Positions 1-12,132 are shown, counted from the stretch's first letter. The stretch: DNA of 64,000 nt from Oxyruncus cristatus (GCA_013399855.1 VXAY01006823.1:831149-895148); one strand, 5' to 3'. The notes: generated from the letters alone by a model not told the origin. Program-made: numbers and translations.

Positions 1-2
1 CC

Positions 3-50
3 CCCACCGAGAGCAGTCCCGAGGGACCCGCCGCCGAGTCGGCGGAGTAG
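3..50 (+). CDS. MARCKS: MARCKS, C-terminal end of the last exon (5' truncated by window)
   Basis: The third frame reads PTESSPEGPAAESAE and then stops at TAG (48-50), followed at once by a second in-frame stop TAA (51-53). The Ala/Glu/Pro/Ser-rich tail ending in SPEG-P-AE-x-AE is the MARCKS C-terminus as I know it from vertebrates. MARCKS is a myristoylated, rod-like acidic protein that binds membranes, actin and calmodulin and is released from the membrane by PKC phosphorylation of its basic effector domain. The myristoylation site, MH2 region and effector domain lie left of the window. Support comes from the downstream sequence, which I recognise as the conserved MARCKS 3' UTR, and from the neighbour HDAC2, which faces MARCKS in mammals too. 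Only the last 15 codons are visible, so the call rests on tail, UTR and synteny together. Confidence 0.9.
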   Translation, partial: PTESSPEGPAAESAE

Positions 51-174
51 TAAGCGCCGCCGCCGCCCCTCGCCGACGGACTTTTCTACCCCCCTGTTTG
101 TTTGTTGGAGTGGTGCCAGGTACTGGTCTCGGAGAACTTGTCTACAACCAGGGATTGATTTAAAAGATGTCTCG

Positions 175-402
175 TTTCTTTTTTTTCTCTCCCCCCGCAG
201 CTCCCATCTCAAATCGTTGTGTGTTGCCGCCATTCCAACGGGCGGAGGGGGGCCCTCCTCCGCCCTCCTCTCCCACCCTCTATATTTTGGGTTTTTTGGT
301 TTTTTTTTTTCATCAGTATTAACATTTTTTTTTGGTTGGTTCGGGTTTTTTTTTAATTTTTTTTTTGTTTGTTTCTTTGGTTGATTTTTTTTTTTTTTTT
401 TA
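175..402 (+). promoter_or_regulatory. MARCKS: Pyrimidine-rich and U-rich tracts in proximal MARCKS 3' UTR
   Basis: A C/T tract at 175-196 is followed by strongly T-rich DNA at 285-402 with several T runs of 9-16 broken by GG, GTTT and TTCGGG. Mammalian MARCKS mRNA is known to be stabilised by Hu/ELAV proteins through a CU-rich element at the start of its 3' UTR. The position and composition here suggest an equivalent element. That equivalence is inference. Confidence 0.45.
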
Positions 403-864
403 ATTTCATACTTTGCAACTCTTTTCATATTATAAAACTTTTGCCGATCGGTCTATGGACATGCCCATATATGAAGGAGATGGGTGGGTCAATAAGGGAT
501 ATCAAATGAAGTGACAGGGGCCGCAGTGGGGAACCCGGGGCGCGCAGCCCTTGCCGGGAGCGCGCCCCGCCAGAAATGATGTAAGGGGTTAGTCTCTTTT
601 TTTAAAAGAAAGTTATTACGATGTATTTTGTGAGGCAGATGTTCTATAAGGTTTTCAACACTACAAGTCTTGATTAAGAAGGAAAGGAAAAAGGAAAAAA
701 AAATAAAAAATAAAAATCAATACCCAGATAAAGAGATCATAGTCTTAGGAATTCATTTAAACCATAGGAACTTTTCACTTATCTCATGTTAGCTGTATCA
801 GTCAGTGATTAAGTAGAAATACAAGTTGTATAGGCTTTATTGTTTATTGCTGGTTTATGACCTT

Positions 865-870
865 AATAAA
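865..870 (+). terminator. MARCKS: AATAAA, internal candidate poly(A) signal of MARCKS
   Basis: Exact hexamer AATAAA in the conserved stretch GACCTTAATAAAGTGTAATT. The surrounding block is UTR sequence I recall as conserved in mammals. Use as a real cleavage site is uncertain because the downstream region is not clearly GT-rich. Confidence 0.35.
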
Positions 871-1315
871 GTGTAATTATGTATTACCAGCAGGGTGTTT
901 TTAACTGTGACTATTGTATAAAAAAACAAATCCTGATATCCAGAAGCACATGAAGTTTGCAACTCTTTCCACCCTGCCCATTTTTGTAAAACTGCAGTCA
1001 TCTTGGACCTTTTAAACACAAATTTTAAACTCAACCAAGCTGTGATAAGTGGAATGGTTACTGTTTATACTGTGGTATGTTTTTGATTACAGCAGACAAT
1101 GCTTTCTTTTCCAGTTGTCTTTGAAAATAAAGGAAAACTCTTCAGATGCAATGTTTTTTTTTTTTGTGTAGCATCTTGTCTATCATGTTTTTGTAAATAC
1201 TGGAGAAGCTTTGACCAATTTGACTTAGAGATGGAATGTAACTTTGCTTACAAAAATTGCTATTAAACTCCTGCTTAAGGTGTTCTAATTTTCTGTGAGC
1301 ACACTAAAAGCGAAA

Positions 1316-1331
1316 AATAAATGTGAATAAA
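1316..1331 (+). terminator. MARCKS: Paired AATAAA signals, probable main MARCKS poly(A) site
   Basis: Two exact hexamers, 1316-1321 and 1326-1331, lie 10 bases apart and are followed by TTTGGTTGTCTTTC, a GT/T-rich downstream element. The conserved block of the UTR ends here, which supports this as the dominant 3' end. Confidence 0.7.
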
Positions 1332-2460
1332 ATGTATAATTTGGTTGTCTTTCTTTTATGGATACTCTGATAGCTTAAAGGAACTAGCCAGTATTGCCTA
1401 AATTTGTAGAGAGAAAGTCGTATGTCCTGTTAGCACTAGCTTTGAAAACCTCCTGAATCCTGGACTTTGTAATACTGTGCATCTTACAGAGAAACTGCAG
1501 TGCACCAGGTAATTTGTAGGCTTTTCTGGCTTTAAAAAGAAGAGTGGAAGGTAATATGAGCATGTACAGTGTATTTTTCTCCTGTCCAGGGTCCATCTTG
1601 CTTTTAAGACCAAAGGTATCCAGCATATGAGAGTCTTGCCTCTTGAGGAAAATAAGATTTAATTTGAATTGCTTAGGGTGGGACAATGAAATTTTTGTGC
1701 CGAGTTGCTTAAAAATTAAGCTCTAGAACAGATGTCCCACTTATATCTTGGTATGCTGGTCCTACTTTGGTACCTAGACTATTAGCTTGAAAACTTTAGC
1801 CTGGAAGGAGAAAAGGGAAATTAACACTGCCCTTCTGCTCAAAGTAATTAAAAGCAATATTTTCTTTTTCTCCTCAAGTGCTACTCCCAAGTACAGGTGA
1901 GTTTCAAAACAGAATTCCAAATTTGTCTACAAAAAGATCACTTGGTTTTTGCTTTTTAATTGTTAGGCTTTTTGGCTAATTTCCAGCATATTGCTCAGGG
2001 CATATTATGCCTTAATAAAACGGTGAGTTCATGTAAGAAAAGCAGCAGTGGTGTTTGGAGGGTGGAAATTGATTCAAGTGTTGCTTCTAAGTTTATAGGA
2101 GAAAGTTTAGTGTTACACTTATTTGCTTCTACCTACATTTTCAGCGGAAACTCTTTGGAAGCAATTATGATTCATTTTATGAGAAAATGGCACGTTAGCA
2201 CCTTGTTCCCTAAAGAACAAAGCCTAAACTGAATGAAGTATAGTAGATTTCCTGCTGAACGCATACTTCTTTTTGTTTTGGTTTGTTTTTTTTTTTCCTC
2301 TTCTGTTGTTTGGTTGTTGTTTTTTTTTTGTTTTGGTTTGTTTTGTTTTTAATTCAGCTGTCTACCATTTTAACTTTGGCTTGTATGTACTCTAGTTGCC
2401 CTGGTATTTCTCTATAGCTTTAGAAATGTATTGAAACTGCTATAATTACTGAGGGACAAA

Positions 2461-2466
2461 AATAAA
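2461..2466 (+). terminator. MARCKS: AATAAA, candidate distal MARCKS poly(A) signal
   Basis: Exact hexamer in GGGACAAAAATAAATGGATG, about 1.1 kb beyond the main signal pair. The upstream sequence still resembles the long-isoform UTR of mammals, so distal polyadenylation is plausible. Confidence 0.4.
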
Positions 2467-2625
2467 TGGATGTAAAACAAGATCCTCCACACCAGTGTCA
2501 TTCTTGGAGTACATGTGTTTGAAGTCTAGTGCATAATTTCTTTGCTAAGGGGTTTTTATAACATGGCTGTAAAAACCTGTTCTGAGACGCATGATGTCTT
2601 GGCCATAGAGTCAATGTCTCTTTTT

Positions 2626-2631
2626 AATAAA
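2626..2631 (+). terminator. MARCKS: AATAAA, most distal candidate MARCKS poly(A) signal
   Basis: Exact hexamer directly followed by ATATATATATTT, with T-rich sequence (about 2,679-2,704) downstream. I used it to set the approximate 3' limit of the UTR. Confidence 0.4.
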
Positions 2632-2700
2632 TATATATATATTTAAATCTAAGGATCTTAAAGAGAAGTCTGAATTTCTTCTTTTTTTATCTTTTTTTTT

Positions 2701-5700
2701 TTTTCCAAAACTGTATGTGTACATATGAAGAAACTAATGCTAGTAAAGTTCTTTTTCAAATTTTTCTTCTCAAACCTTCATGTTCTTTCCTCACCCAGCT
2801 GGTGTTATCTGAAGTGCTTCCTATTCCTGGGGGTGCAGAATTGCTCCTGCCCTAGGAAGCCAGGCCTCTGTCTTGGGGCTTTCTCATTCCATGGATTGGC
2901 TTGAAATATCTCTTCAAGTTCTAACACTAGTAGAGTTTTGAAAATACATTTTAAGAATACCAGTTGCATCTGCTCTTCTAGTCCCAGCAGCTGGATGAGA
3001 TTTGATGATACCAGTTTCCCACTGTATGGGTTAAGAAGATGGGAGTCAAGGCTTGGAGTAGTGGAAATGGAGGAGTTTTGAAATGCTTCCTCCTGCCAAA
3101 AAATTGTGCAAAAGCATCCTTCCTGCCTTGGTCCCCAAGAGACTGAGTAGTGACTTCTGTGCAATTGTGGAGTATCCTTATTTATGTGCAAGGACAATGA
3201 AGGAGCTGGGTGTTAGTGACTGGTCAGGTGGTTCATATTCTTACTGAGAAAGCTTTATACTTTTTTTTTTATTGCATTGATTGCCATGATGAAAATGCTA
3301 ATTACAATGAGTATTGTAATTTCAACAAATTCTCTTGGAATGTATGTGGGTTTAAAACGTGTGATTTCTTGGGTTGCTGTGGTTCTTTCTAAGCAGAATG
3401 TTATTATTGCTATGAACAAGGTAACTTGTGCTGAAACAATATCATATTTTTCAGTAAAACTTACACTGTAACCTAATTTTGCCTGACTAAGGACTCTAAA
3501 GATTTACTTCTTTTGTTTACTTAAACAAAGCCAACAGTCTTCCTTGTTTAATAATATAACTTGGTTGTACAAAAGTCCTTTCAAATTTCATGCCTATCTT
3601 GGTAATATCTAAGTTTCATTTCAAACTCCAGATCACAGTCTCTAACTTCAAGTACTCCTGTTTTGTATCTGGTCCTGATATATTCATGTAGAGACTTTGC
3701 CTTCAGGCAAGGAAGCAAGGCAAGAAGAGGGAAAGGCGAGCTGGGTGAGGAAAGTGGAGCCTAGGCTTTGGCTTCTCCTGGAGTGCTGTCACCTTCCTGC
3801 TTGTGTACACAACGTCTGGCTACAAATCAAGTCTTCATGTATCAACTTCTGACATACCTAAAAACTCCTGTTGGTTGTATTAGATGCAAATGTTGCATAT
3901 GTGAGTATTTTATGCCTTTATTATGATGTTGTCTGTCTTTTAAGAATGTTTTTTGTTACATACTACCGTTTGAAACAGCTAACCCTTAACTTCACTTGCA
4001 CATGATTAGTTGAAGGTCAAAGGTTTTCATCTGTTTTGATCGGTTAAAGTTGTCTTTTTATATTGTCTTTTTTAAAAAAAAATCTAGAATAATACACATT
4101 CTAGTCTAAAGGTATAATACTGGGTAATGTTTTTCTGCAAAATTAGTCCTGTGAATTTGGTCTCTGTGCTATCTATATAGTGAAAGAGTAGTAAAAAGTC
4201 ATCCTTGGTGATACTAGACTCCTTTTAGTGTTTGTTCATTTTAAGATACTGAGGTAATATGTGTTTTCCATAATGATGCAGTTTAGTTGAAAGCATCCTG
4301 ATACTAGCTTATGATAATTTTTTTTTTTTACCACGCTCAAGTCACTGAGATAGAATAAAACGGGTACTTTGGTTCCTGAAGTAAGCAGCAAGTGAAAAAT
4401 GGTATATTGTTTATAACATACTGTAGACAGTGGGGTTAATTTCTTCTCTTTGCAAATCTGGGGTCTTCGGGTAACTGGCAGTGAATGGAAACTATTGGCA
4501 TTGCAAGGAGTCCAGCAGGGCAGAGGCAAGCAGGCCAGGCAGCCTCCTGTTACTCTAAGAAACGAATGTAAGAGGTCTTACTACGAAGTACAGGGTTACT
4601 GGCTGTCTGTGCATTAGCTTGCCCTAGGGAGAGCCAGTGTGGTGGTGGGCTTCTAAGGCCTGTTGCTTATTAGAGGACTGTTAGGGAAGATGCAGCAGGG
4701 TGTTTCATGTTGTGTTTACTGAGACAACTGTTGAGATTATTCTGAAGTGGGAGCACTGCCTATTGGGAAGACTGGAGGAGCGTTAGCAATGGGATCAAAA
4801 TGGCGGTTATACCCAAACAGATGAGTGAACAAAATATTGCCCTGTGAATAAAGTACAGGGATAGGAATATATAAGTTTGTCCTGTATTATTGAATACACT
4901 TTCTATATGAAAGCAAGAAACTCGGACTCAGAATGCCCCCTTTTTAAGGATATTGATACTGTTACCTGATAAAGGTGACATAAAACTTCAGTTAATATGT
5001 TTAGAATGTTTTGAAGCCTTGAGGAGGGTTACAAGTATTATTTATACATCTTTGCCCTCAGTCTTTGCTGTAGGAAGGCATGTTTACCCAGAACGGGGTT
5101 ATCAATATACTAGGTGAAATGGGACATAAATATTTGCAGTTAGAAAGTCCCAAACAAGATACATGAAATGTTAGTTCTCAAAGATATGATGAATTTAAAT
5201 AAATAGCAAAGACATTATTCAATTGTATTCAATTAAAGGGGGAGGGGAAGAGGGTGTTCTTACTTTTTTTTCTTTTTTTTTTTTTTTTTACCTAACACAA
5301 TTCTGATTTTAGAACAGCAAGTACAGGGAAACATTACTGGTGGTGTATGCATTTTTATCACTCAGCAGATAAATATTCCAGGAGTTAGGATTCTTAGGAT
5401 AGTTCTTGTGGCCATGTATATGATAATCCCCATTGGAAGAGCACTGGAGAGGGAATGTTTTGAGTCAGGCAATGCTTCCTTCGGAGGTCTTTTCCAGCAC
5501 CACAATTGATACTGTTGGTATTGAAGTATTTGATAGCTACTCTTCCCAAAGACCATAGTGACTAGAGATTTATTTTTAGGTACAGTCCAAACTACACTTT
5601 GTCTTCTGAAGTTCACACCTTAGTTTCTAAAAAATATAGAGAGAAAATAAAATACTTATGGATCTATTGGTTAGGTAAATCATTCTAGCTGAGTAGCTCT

Positions 5701-8700
5701 AATAGCTGCAAGAAATTACTTGCTAGCCTATACTGGAGTAGTTATCTCTCTGAAAATCAGTATGTAGATCCTGAATATTTAAAATTAATTTGATGACACA
5801 AAAGCTATGCTTACAAGAGTCATCTTCTGTTCAAAGAAAGCAAGAACCATCCATCCTCACTGGAAAAGAACTATTTCAAACCAGTAAATTAAGTCCTGTG
5901 TAGGCAGGGCCTTTACAGAAGAAGAGTGACAGAAAAAAGAAACCACCCACCAAACTTTAGGACCTAAAGGAAAAAAAATGTTTTTTCTAGCTCTTTGGAG
6001 CAACACTGTCATAGGTGTAAAGTAGCCGCTTTCTGTCTTTAAAAAAAATGTAATTTAATTATGTGAGGCACTGTTTCCACCGGAGTGCAGAGCCATGCTC
6101 CTTCCAAAAACCACCACTGAAACCAAGTCCAAATTTGATGAAGGTAACATTTTTTCAGGAATGAATCATTAGGCCACTCACAAAGTCCCACATTGCAGTT
6201 CAGGAGCCTGTAAAAGCTAACTTACCAGATATGGCACCTCTGAGAAGACTGGATAGCTGATACCTTTTGTCTTGGTAATCAATCAAAATGGCAGAAATTG
6301 TGGACTGATACTCAGAACACAGGAAGGAACATGACTTTTTTGATTTTTTCCCCTGGTACTATGCATATGCATATGTTTTGCTTTCTAATAAATATCCAGG
6401 AAAATAATTTAAAACAGTGGAGTGAGAATAATTCTAACGTTTCTCTGAATCCTTTCTCCTGGATGTTTTTATACAGGTATAATTGGAAACTGCTATTTTA
6501 TTCTGATGTTTAGCAACTTTGTGAGTTAATGCTTACATGGAGAAACAGTGTCAAATGTATACCAAATTAGATAACAAGTTTTTAAGGACTCACTTTGGCC
6601 TCATTTTATTCTCATCAAGATGAGAGGGAAGTTAAGCTATGCAATGCGCTTATAAAATTCCCCCATAAATGTTGCTAATGATAAGAGAAATATATTTGAT
6701 TCTTCCATGCTGGAATCAATGTGAAATGGTGTGCAATAAAAGGACAAGAAAGTGACTGTGTTTGCATGAAATAAGAGACTGAAGACCCACAGGACCACAC
6801 TGGCAAAATGGACAGGAGAACTTTCATGTGTTGCTGTCATGAATGACAAAATGAAATGCCACTGGAAACTTAGCCTCATTATTATATATGTGAGAGTTTA
6901 TACCCTGGAGGTTCATACCAGTTCTGGCTTTCCTCAGCCTCCATCACATGGAGTCTGTCTAATACTTAATGTTGAAGTGATGATGCAGAAATATATTCCA
7001 AAGCTCATCTGGATAAGTTATCAGAAAAGTTTGCTATTTTCAATGTAAAAATAATACTTTTTGGTCATCACTGATGTCCACTGAAAGCTGTGTTATCTGG
7101 TGAATTTTCTGCCTTTGTGTTGCCTGCACTGTCATTTCAATTGTGAATCTTCTGATGTTACTATAAATTTGGCCAAAGGGCAGAAAGAAGAAGAAAATAT
7201 CTTTCAAGTGATGTTAGAGTAGGACCATCAACTTTAATAAGCAAAGAGATTCAAAGCCAACTGTTCTCTATTTAAATCCCAGTGCAAATCTAAACTAATC
7301 TAATCTAAAGAGGCTTTAGGGCCTTGATTTGCACATTGTTTTTGTTATTGCATACATGTTATGATAGTCATTAGTTTAATAATCTGTGGATATATAGAAG
7401 TAGAAACAAATAGTACTTCTGAAGTTTCCCTACTCCTAAGTACTTCATAGTAGGTGTACCAGGTTTAACTGCAAGAAGCAATTGTTGGAGAAACATTCTT
7501 TGTGGCTCCGATACAGAGATGCATAAAAGGGAAGTGCTAAATTGTTGCTGAGGACTTTGGAAGAAATAATACACTGTTTATCTTTTGTGACAAAGATAGA
7601 ATGAGGACACCTGCAGCATAACTTCAGGAAAGGCACACAAGTTCAAATGAGACTTACAAGGGGGCTGAACATCAGATGTTCCCAGCAGCACCTGGGTGAA
7701 GTAACATACATGTAAGAAATGCACCATTTGCAAGGGAAACTGGACATCTTAAAATTTTTCATACTGCAGGCTTCCTTTCACGTGAATCTGCTGCACTAAA
7801 GGGAGTCGAATTGCAGATGACAGTGATGTGGAGAGCTGGGAAGGAATCCTGAAGGAGGAGCATGGCCAGGGACTGCTTCTGAACAGCAGCATAAACAAAG
7901 GTTCATTTCTGTAAGGCTACTACTATTAGGAAATATTTATATTGTGATACAGGCTAAAAAGGCCAAGATTAAATATGAGTCTTGCTTGTGCCAGGCACTA
8001 TGTAAACATATAAGAGAGACAGACTCTACTCTGAAAAAGCTTCCAGGCTAAATGCAGAAAGGTTAGGCTGCTTCACTTCCTACCATTGTTAGAATCACAT
8101 TTCTATTTGTCTTGCTCAAGATTATGAAGGGAGAGGGAATAAATTACCAACTTCCTTTTTTTTTTTCCTTCCCCTCCCCCCCCAAGGATGTTATTCGCAA
8201 GTTTCTTTTCTCACTTCATGCTATTTGCCTTCATAAAAGTCGAACTGTGATACAGAAAGCCTTGCCATCTGTGTACAAGGGGCCAGGGGATTTTTATGGC
8301 CACACATAGGAATGGGCATTGTAAGCAATAAGATTAATTTAGAAGTGGCTCTTGAGCGAAAAGATCAAACAGCCCAGAAACCATGAAATGTAGTTTGAGA
8401 CAGGTTATCGATAGCTCTCTAGTGACACTTTGAGGCCATTTTTATGTACTGAAACTAAAATACTTTTCACTCAGAGTGGCTGTTTTGAACAATGGCACAA
8501 TTCCCACCATGGGAGTAGTGCGGCTTTTTTGAAAAAGAGGGAAGGTGCATAGTTTAGGGAGAATATTTGCATTTAGATATATGATTTTTCTTTCATAATC
8601 TGTTTATTCTTTATTGAAAGTTATCCTCAACTTTATTAAATATTGTCATGTTCAAGTACAGAAATGAAGATTCTTCATAGATTTTGTTTTCTATTTAAAA

Positions 8701-10539
8701 AGTACCTTAAACCCCTAAATTTTCCAATTATAATTAGTGATTCCTAAGAGTATTAATAAGAAAATCACTCTATCCAAATTTTATTTCAAAACTACAGATA
8801 CCTGAAGAAAATATGGAATTACTTAGAATGGAACTATCTGGAAATTGGTTCAGACACATGATCTGGAATGCTGGGAGTCCTCATGAACCAGCAGCCTGAT
8901 AAGCTGAAATGCATGTGTATATTGTGCATTAAATAGAAGAAAAAGCATGTTTATTAGAAATTTTTTATATTTATTTTATTTTCACATGGCATTGAAGAAA
9001 AGTGGCCTTACTGGTTTGTAAAATTGATTGTATTTACTGTATTTTCTAGCACTTTTATGGCAAATCTAACAGAGGCACTTACCTGAAAATCACATGTTTA
9101 AAAACTTCTCCAGCCTTTCCTCTGCTGTAGACAGGAATGGTAGTGCCTGATGACATTTTCACCATGATGTTGCATAAATCAGCTAAAGTGGTAAAAATGC
9201 TTGTGGTTTGGCTATATTTACAGTCTCTGTATTGCTAGCCACATGGGAGAGCTAAGGGAGGGAATTTCCCTAAAATTGTTGTAGCCAATGTAACCACTGA
9301 GACATCTAGCACTTGTTGCTTCCAAGACTGTTAAACTTCGAAAACTGTATCTACAATGTGCCAAGGTGTGTGTGGGGGGGTAAATAAGTTAAAAGAATAA
9401 TTTTTTAAAAAGTAGTTAAAGGATTTCACACAGCTTTAGGAAATTAGCCGAACAATTTCTGAGTCATTAGTGAGAGCTTTTGGCAACAAAAAGAAATAGG
9501 ATAATCTGGATAACTAGAGAAGAATAAATACCATACCTGTTTTAGATATGGTTTCACAAAAGATCTGGGGAAAAAAAGATAGAGGAGTGAGAAAATAAGG
9601 TTGAGGAGTGTAAAAACAAAAAGAGAGGGACTAGCAGAAGGATAAAGAGACAGGAGTGTTGAGTGGAACCAAAACACTGAAATAAGGGCTAGAAAAATTG
9701 CAGATAAAACAGCTAACTAAGGTAACAGAAAATACACTAGAGCAAATGTATTTTTAGGTTGATATAATAGTAAAAAATAGTCAAGATCAGCTTCACAAGG
9801 GTAAACTATTTCAATTCAATGTTATTTTCTTTTCTGACAATATAGACACAGCCTAGTAGTTCTGTGGGATTCAGGAGCTGTAATAGGTCTTTACTTCAGT
9901 AATATTTTTTATGCTGTCCTGTGAAACGTTCTCATAAACACAGACAGGGAACTAAGATCTAGAAAGATAGATGCTGAGCAAATTCAACACCTAAAAAATA
10001 ACCTCAAGATGTAACAGTCAATGGTTTGCTGCTATACTGGGAGGGCTGGAAGTGCACACAGAAGGGAACTCAGAGTACTATTGGACTTAACATGGCAATA
10101 AACATGAGACATGATCCAAAAATCAAGCAGAAGTTGACCAAAGGACTATGCTTCAGGAAAAGAAATCTAATTCATAAACAGAACATGGGGACTACCCAGG
10201 CAACAGGAAAGGAACCTGGGGCCAAGGTGGTTCACAGGCAGTATCATTCAAGCACTAGTGCAGTGGAAAGTCACCAACAGGGTTGTTTTGAGTATCTTTT
10301 AAAAAAAGATGCACCTTAAGAACAATCTTAGGCAATACGGAAATTGTATGGGAAGGCAACACACAGGCTTTACATAGAAAAGAGATTGTTTTGTGTACTA
10401 CAGGCAAGGAGGGGCTTGGAGGGCTACGATTTAGTTGCTTTTTCATCATGCGAATGGTTATAATAAAGAGAAATCAGTTGTTCTCTGTGTCAACTGGAGG
10501 CAGGACAAAAAATTAATTAGTATAGTTCGTAAGAAAAAG
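2701..10539. other. Intergenic DNA, no gene supported
   Basis: AT-rich sequence between the MARCKS 3' UTR and an old CR1 remnant. All open frames are about 130 codons or shorter, with no recognisable domain and no conserved-looking splice pattern. It contains T runs (around 5,265-5,290) and the pyrimidine tract at 8,151-8,183. I recognise no RNA gene or transposable element in it, though very old repeats could be missed by eye. Confidence 0.6.
8151..8183 (+). repeat. 33-nt pure polypyrimidine tract
   Basis: Every base from 8,151 to 8,183 is C or T: a T11 run, then CC TT CCCC T and a C8 run. Homopurine/homopyrimidine runs with this kind of asymmetry can form triplex DNA. It is also a likely site of length error in assemblies. 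Confidence 0.85.
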
Positions 10540-10700
10540 GATATTGCTTAAGTTTTAGGAAAGGATTTCTGACTACAAGTATAACTCAATGGTCTAACAG
10601 ATTACACAATAGGAACGTTGTGGAAAAGCTTCTTCCCTGTGGGGGTTTGAGGTTAGAACAGATAATCTGAAAGGTACAGTCTGTCTTTATCCTACATTAA
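10540..10700 (+). mobile_element. Old CR1-type LINE, 3'-end fragment
   Basis: The stretch reads AGGAAAGGATTTCTGACTAC... ACTCAATGG... GGTTGTGGAA-like ... GGGGGTTTGAGGTTAGAACAGATAATCTGAAAGG. This follows the order of the 3' part of old CR1 elements (end of the ORF2 coding part, then GGTTAGA-x-x-x-GATAATCT). It is strongly diverged and lacks clean terminal octamers. Sequence from about 10,030 may be an earlier part of the same element, but I could not align it convincingly. Confidence 0.5.
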
Positions 10701-11490
10701 TGCCAGTGGTTGTCAAAACGTACAGCTCAAGATCCTTTCCCTCCCTATATATCTTTGCTTTAGAATTTTAATTTCCAAAAGGTCTTGAGAGACCAGGGAA
10801 AGCTTTGTCTTGTGCTTCAGTACAAGTTAAACTGTTTTACAGGAAAGGGAGGGTACAATAACAGTTGTCCAGAATTTATCTCATGAGATACATATGTATA
10901 AACATCCAACTAAATAAAAATACACATGTACTAACAGAGCCACATACTATTCTTAATGCAGTAATCAGTAAGGTCTCTAAGCAGAAACAGATTCTGGAAA
11001 TAAATCAATTGGTTTTAATATTTATTTTATAAAGTAATAGTATAATATTTCATTACATGTTAACTATTCAGTCTAAGAGGTGGATTGTATTGAGTTAGGT
11101 GTCATACACTCACAGCAAAAATTAGAACCCCCTTAAAATCTATAACCTATATAGAAAAACAGTTGCAAGCAAAACAGCACCAAAGCATTACCATTCTGGT
11201 TTCATGAGAAGGAACTGGTTTTCCAGTAGGAATGTCCCAATTCTTTGGCATCTGGCATTGAACCATTTGAATTTTTTGTGGTGACCAAAGGTACAAGGAC
11301 TGTTTGCTAAATTTAGCAGTTTACATATCTAAAAATGTACACATATGTTATAATTTATGATGGACGTGCAGTAAATATGTACCTAAATGATATTGTAGAG
11401 TGTAACTGTGCACAGTGACAAACATTTCAATGACATGTTGCCCAAAAGCAGAGATTAATAAGAAAATAACCCTTTAAATAAAGAGAAAGA

Positions 11491-11516
11491 GAGAGAGAGA
11501 TGTTCATCTCTCTCTC
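11491..11516. repeat. Perfect inverted repeat, 12-bp arms, 2-nt loop
   Basis: GAGAGAGAGATG (11,491-11,502), TT, then CATCTCTCTCTC (11,505-11,516). The arms are exact reverse complements. A GA microsatellite on one side is mirrored as a CT microsatellite on the other, which can extrude as a cruciform or hairpin. Confidence 0.95.
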
Positions 11517-11604
11517 ATTTTCTTTCAATTCTCCCTTTTGGTCTGATCTTCGGGTACTAAAACTGATCCACTTTTTCACAGTCTATAACCCCTCTTATAC
11601 ATAA

Positions 11605-11623
11605 ACACTATATATTATAGTGT
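11605..11623. repeat. Perfect inverted repeat, 8-bp arms, 3-nt loop
   Basis: ACACTATA (11,605-11,612), TAT, TATAGTGT (11,616-11,623). It lies 88 bp after the GA/CT palindrome. Confidence 0.9.
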
Positions 11624-12132
11624 GTAGAGATAAACCATATATATATATACCTATAAAGAGAGTCTACAACCAACTTGCTTACCTCACTGTACTAACAGAT
11701 TTGAACAGGCTGTGGGTTTCAGGCTACCTTTTGTTACGTGTCTTGTCACTCCTTCATATTATGTATTATGTCTACCCAGAACACACACTACTTCATTTGA
11801 TGTTTTCTCCTAGTGTATACATTTTAATACTCTCTTCTGAGTGTAAGTGGTCTTATTTCAAGGGAAATTCAGGCACCTGCTGCTGTGCATGTATTTTCAT
11901 TAATCACCAAAGTGCCAGCAGGGAGAATGATAGATTTCCATCACTCTATGAGCAGTAATCACCGTGGTTTGATCAAGGTGACTGAGAGCAGATGATCTCA
12001 GACTCCTGTTAGTCTCAGCACTTCAGAATAAACTTTCTTTTCCCTTTCTTTCTTTTAAAGTATCAAAATTTCTATTTTATCCACTAAAATAACATACAGT
12101 AATGTGACTTAAGGATCTCTGTTATAAGCCTG

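Larger units (their letters stand above)
51..2700 (+). other. MARCKS: MARCKS 3' untranslated region, including a distal extension
   Basis: Long blocks match my recollection of the mammalian MARCKS 3' UTR: about 430-520 (CTATGGACATGCCCATATAT region), 600-660, 720-1,345, and weaker stretches near 1,965-2,050 and 2,190-2,235. Poly(A) hexamers lie at 865, 1126, 1316, 1326, 2014, 2461 and 2626. The pair at 1316/1326, followed by a GT-rich stretch, fits the main cleavage site near 1,345. Those at 2461 and 2626 fit a long isoform. The 3' limit is inferred from the last hexamer and is approximate. Short open frames inside (for example 1,960-2,232) are shadows in UTR sequence. Confidence 0.8.
10701..12132. 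other. Intergenic DNA with two perfect inverted repeats
   Basis: No gene recognised. A 112-codon frame at 11,620-11,958 begins just after a palindrome and has no family features. The notable content is the pair of hairpin-forming sequences listed separately (11,491-11,516 and 11,605-11,623) and an alternating AT run near 11,637-11,650. Confidence 0.6.

Noticed and set aside
1960..2232. 90-codon frame downstream of MARCKS
   Set aside because: Falls in the extended MARCKS 3' UTR, which shows nucleotide-level rather than codon-level similarity to the mammalian UTR.
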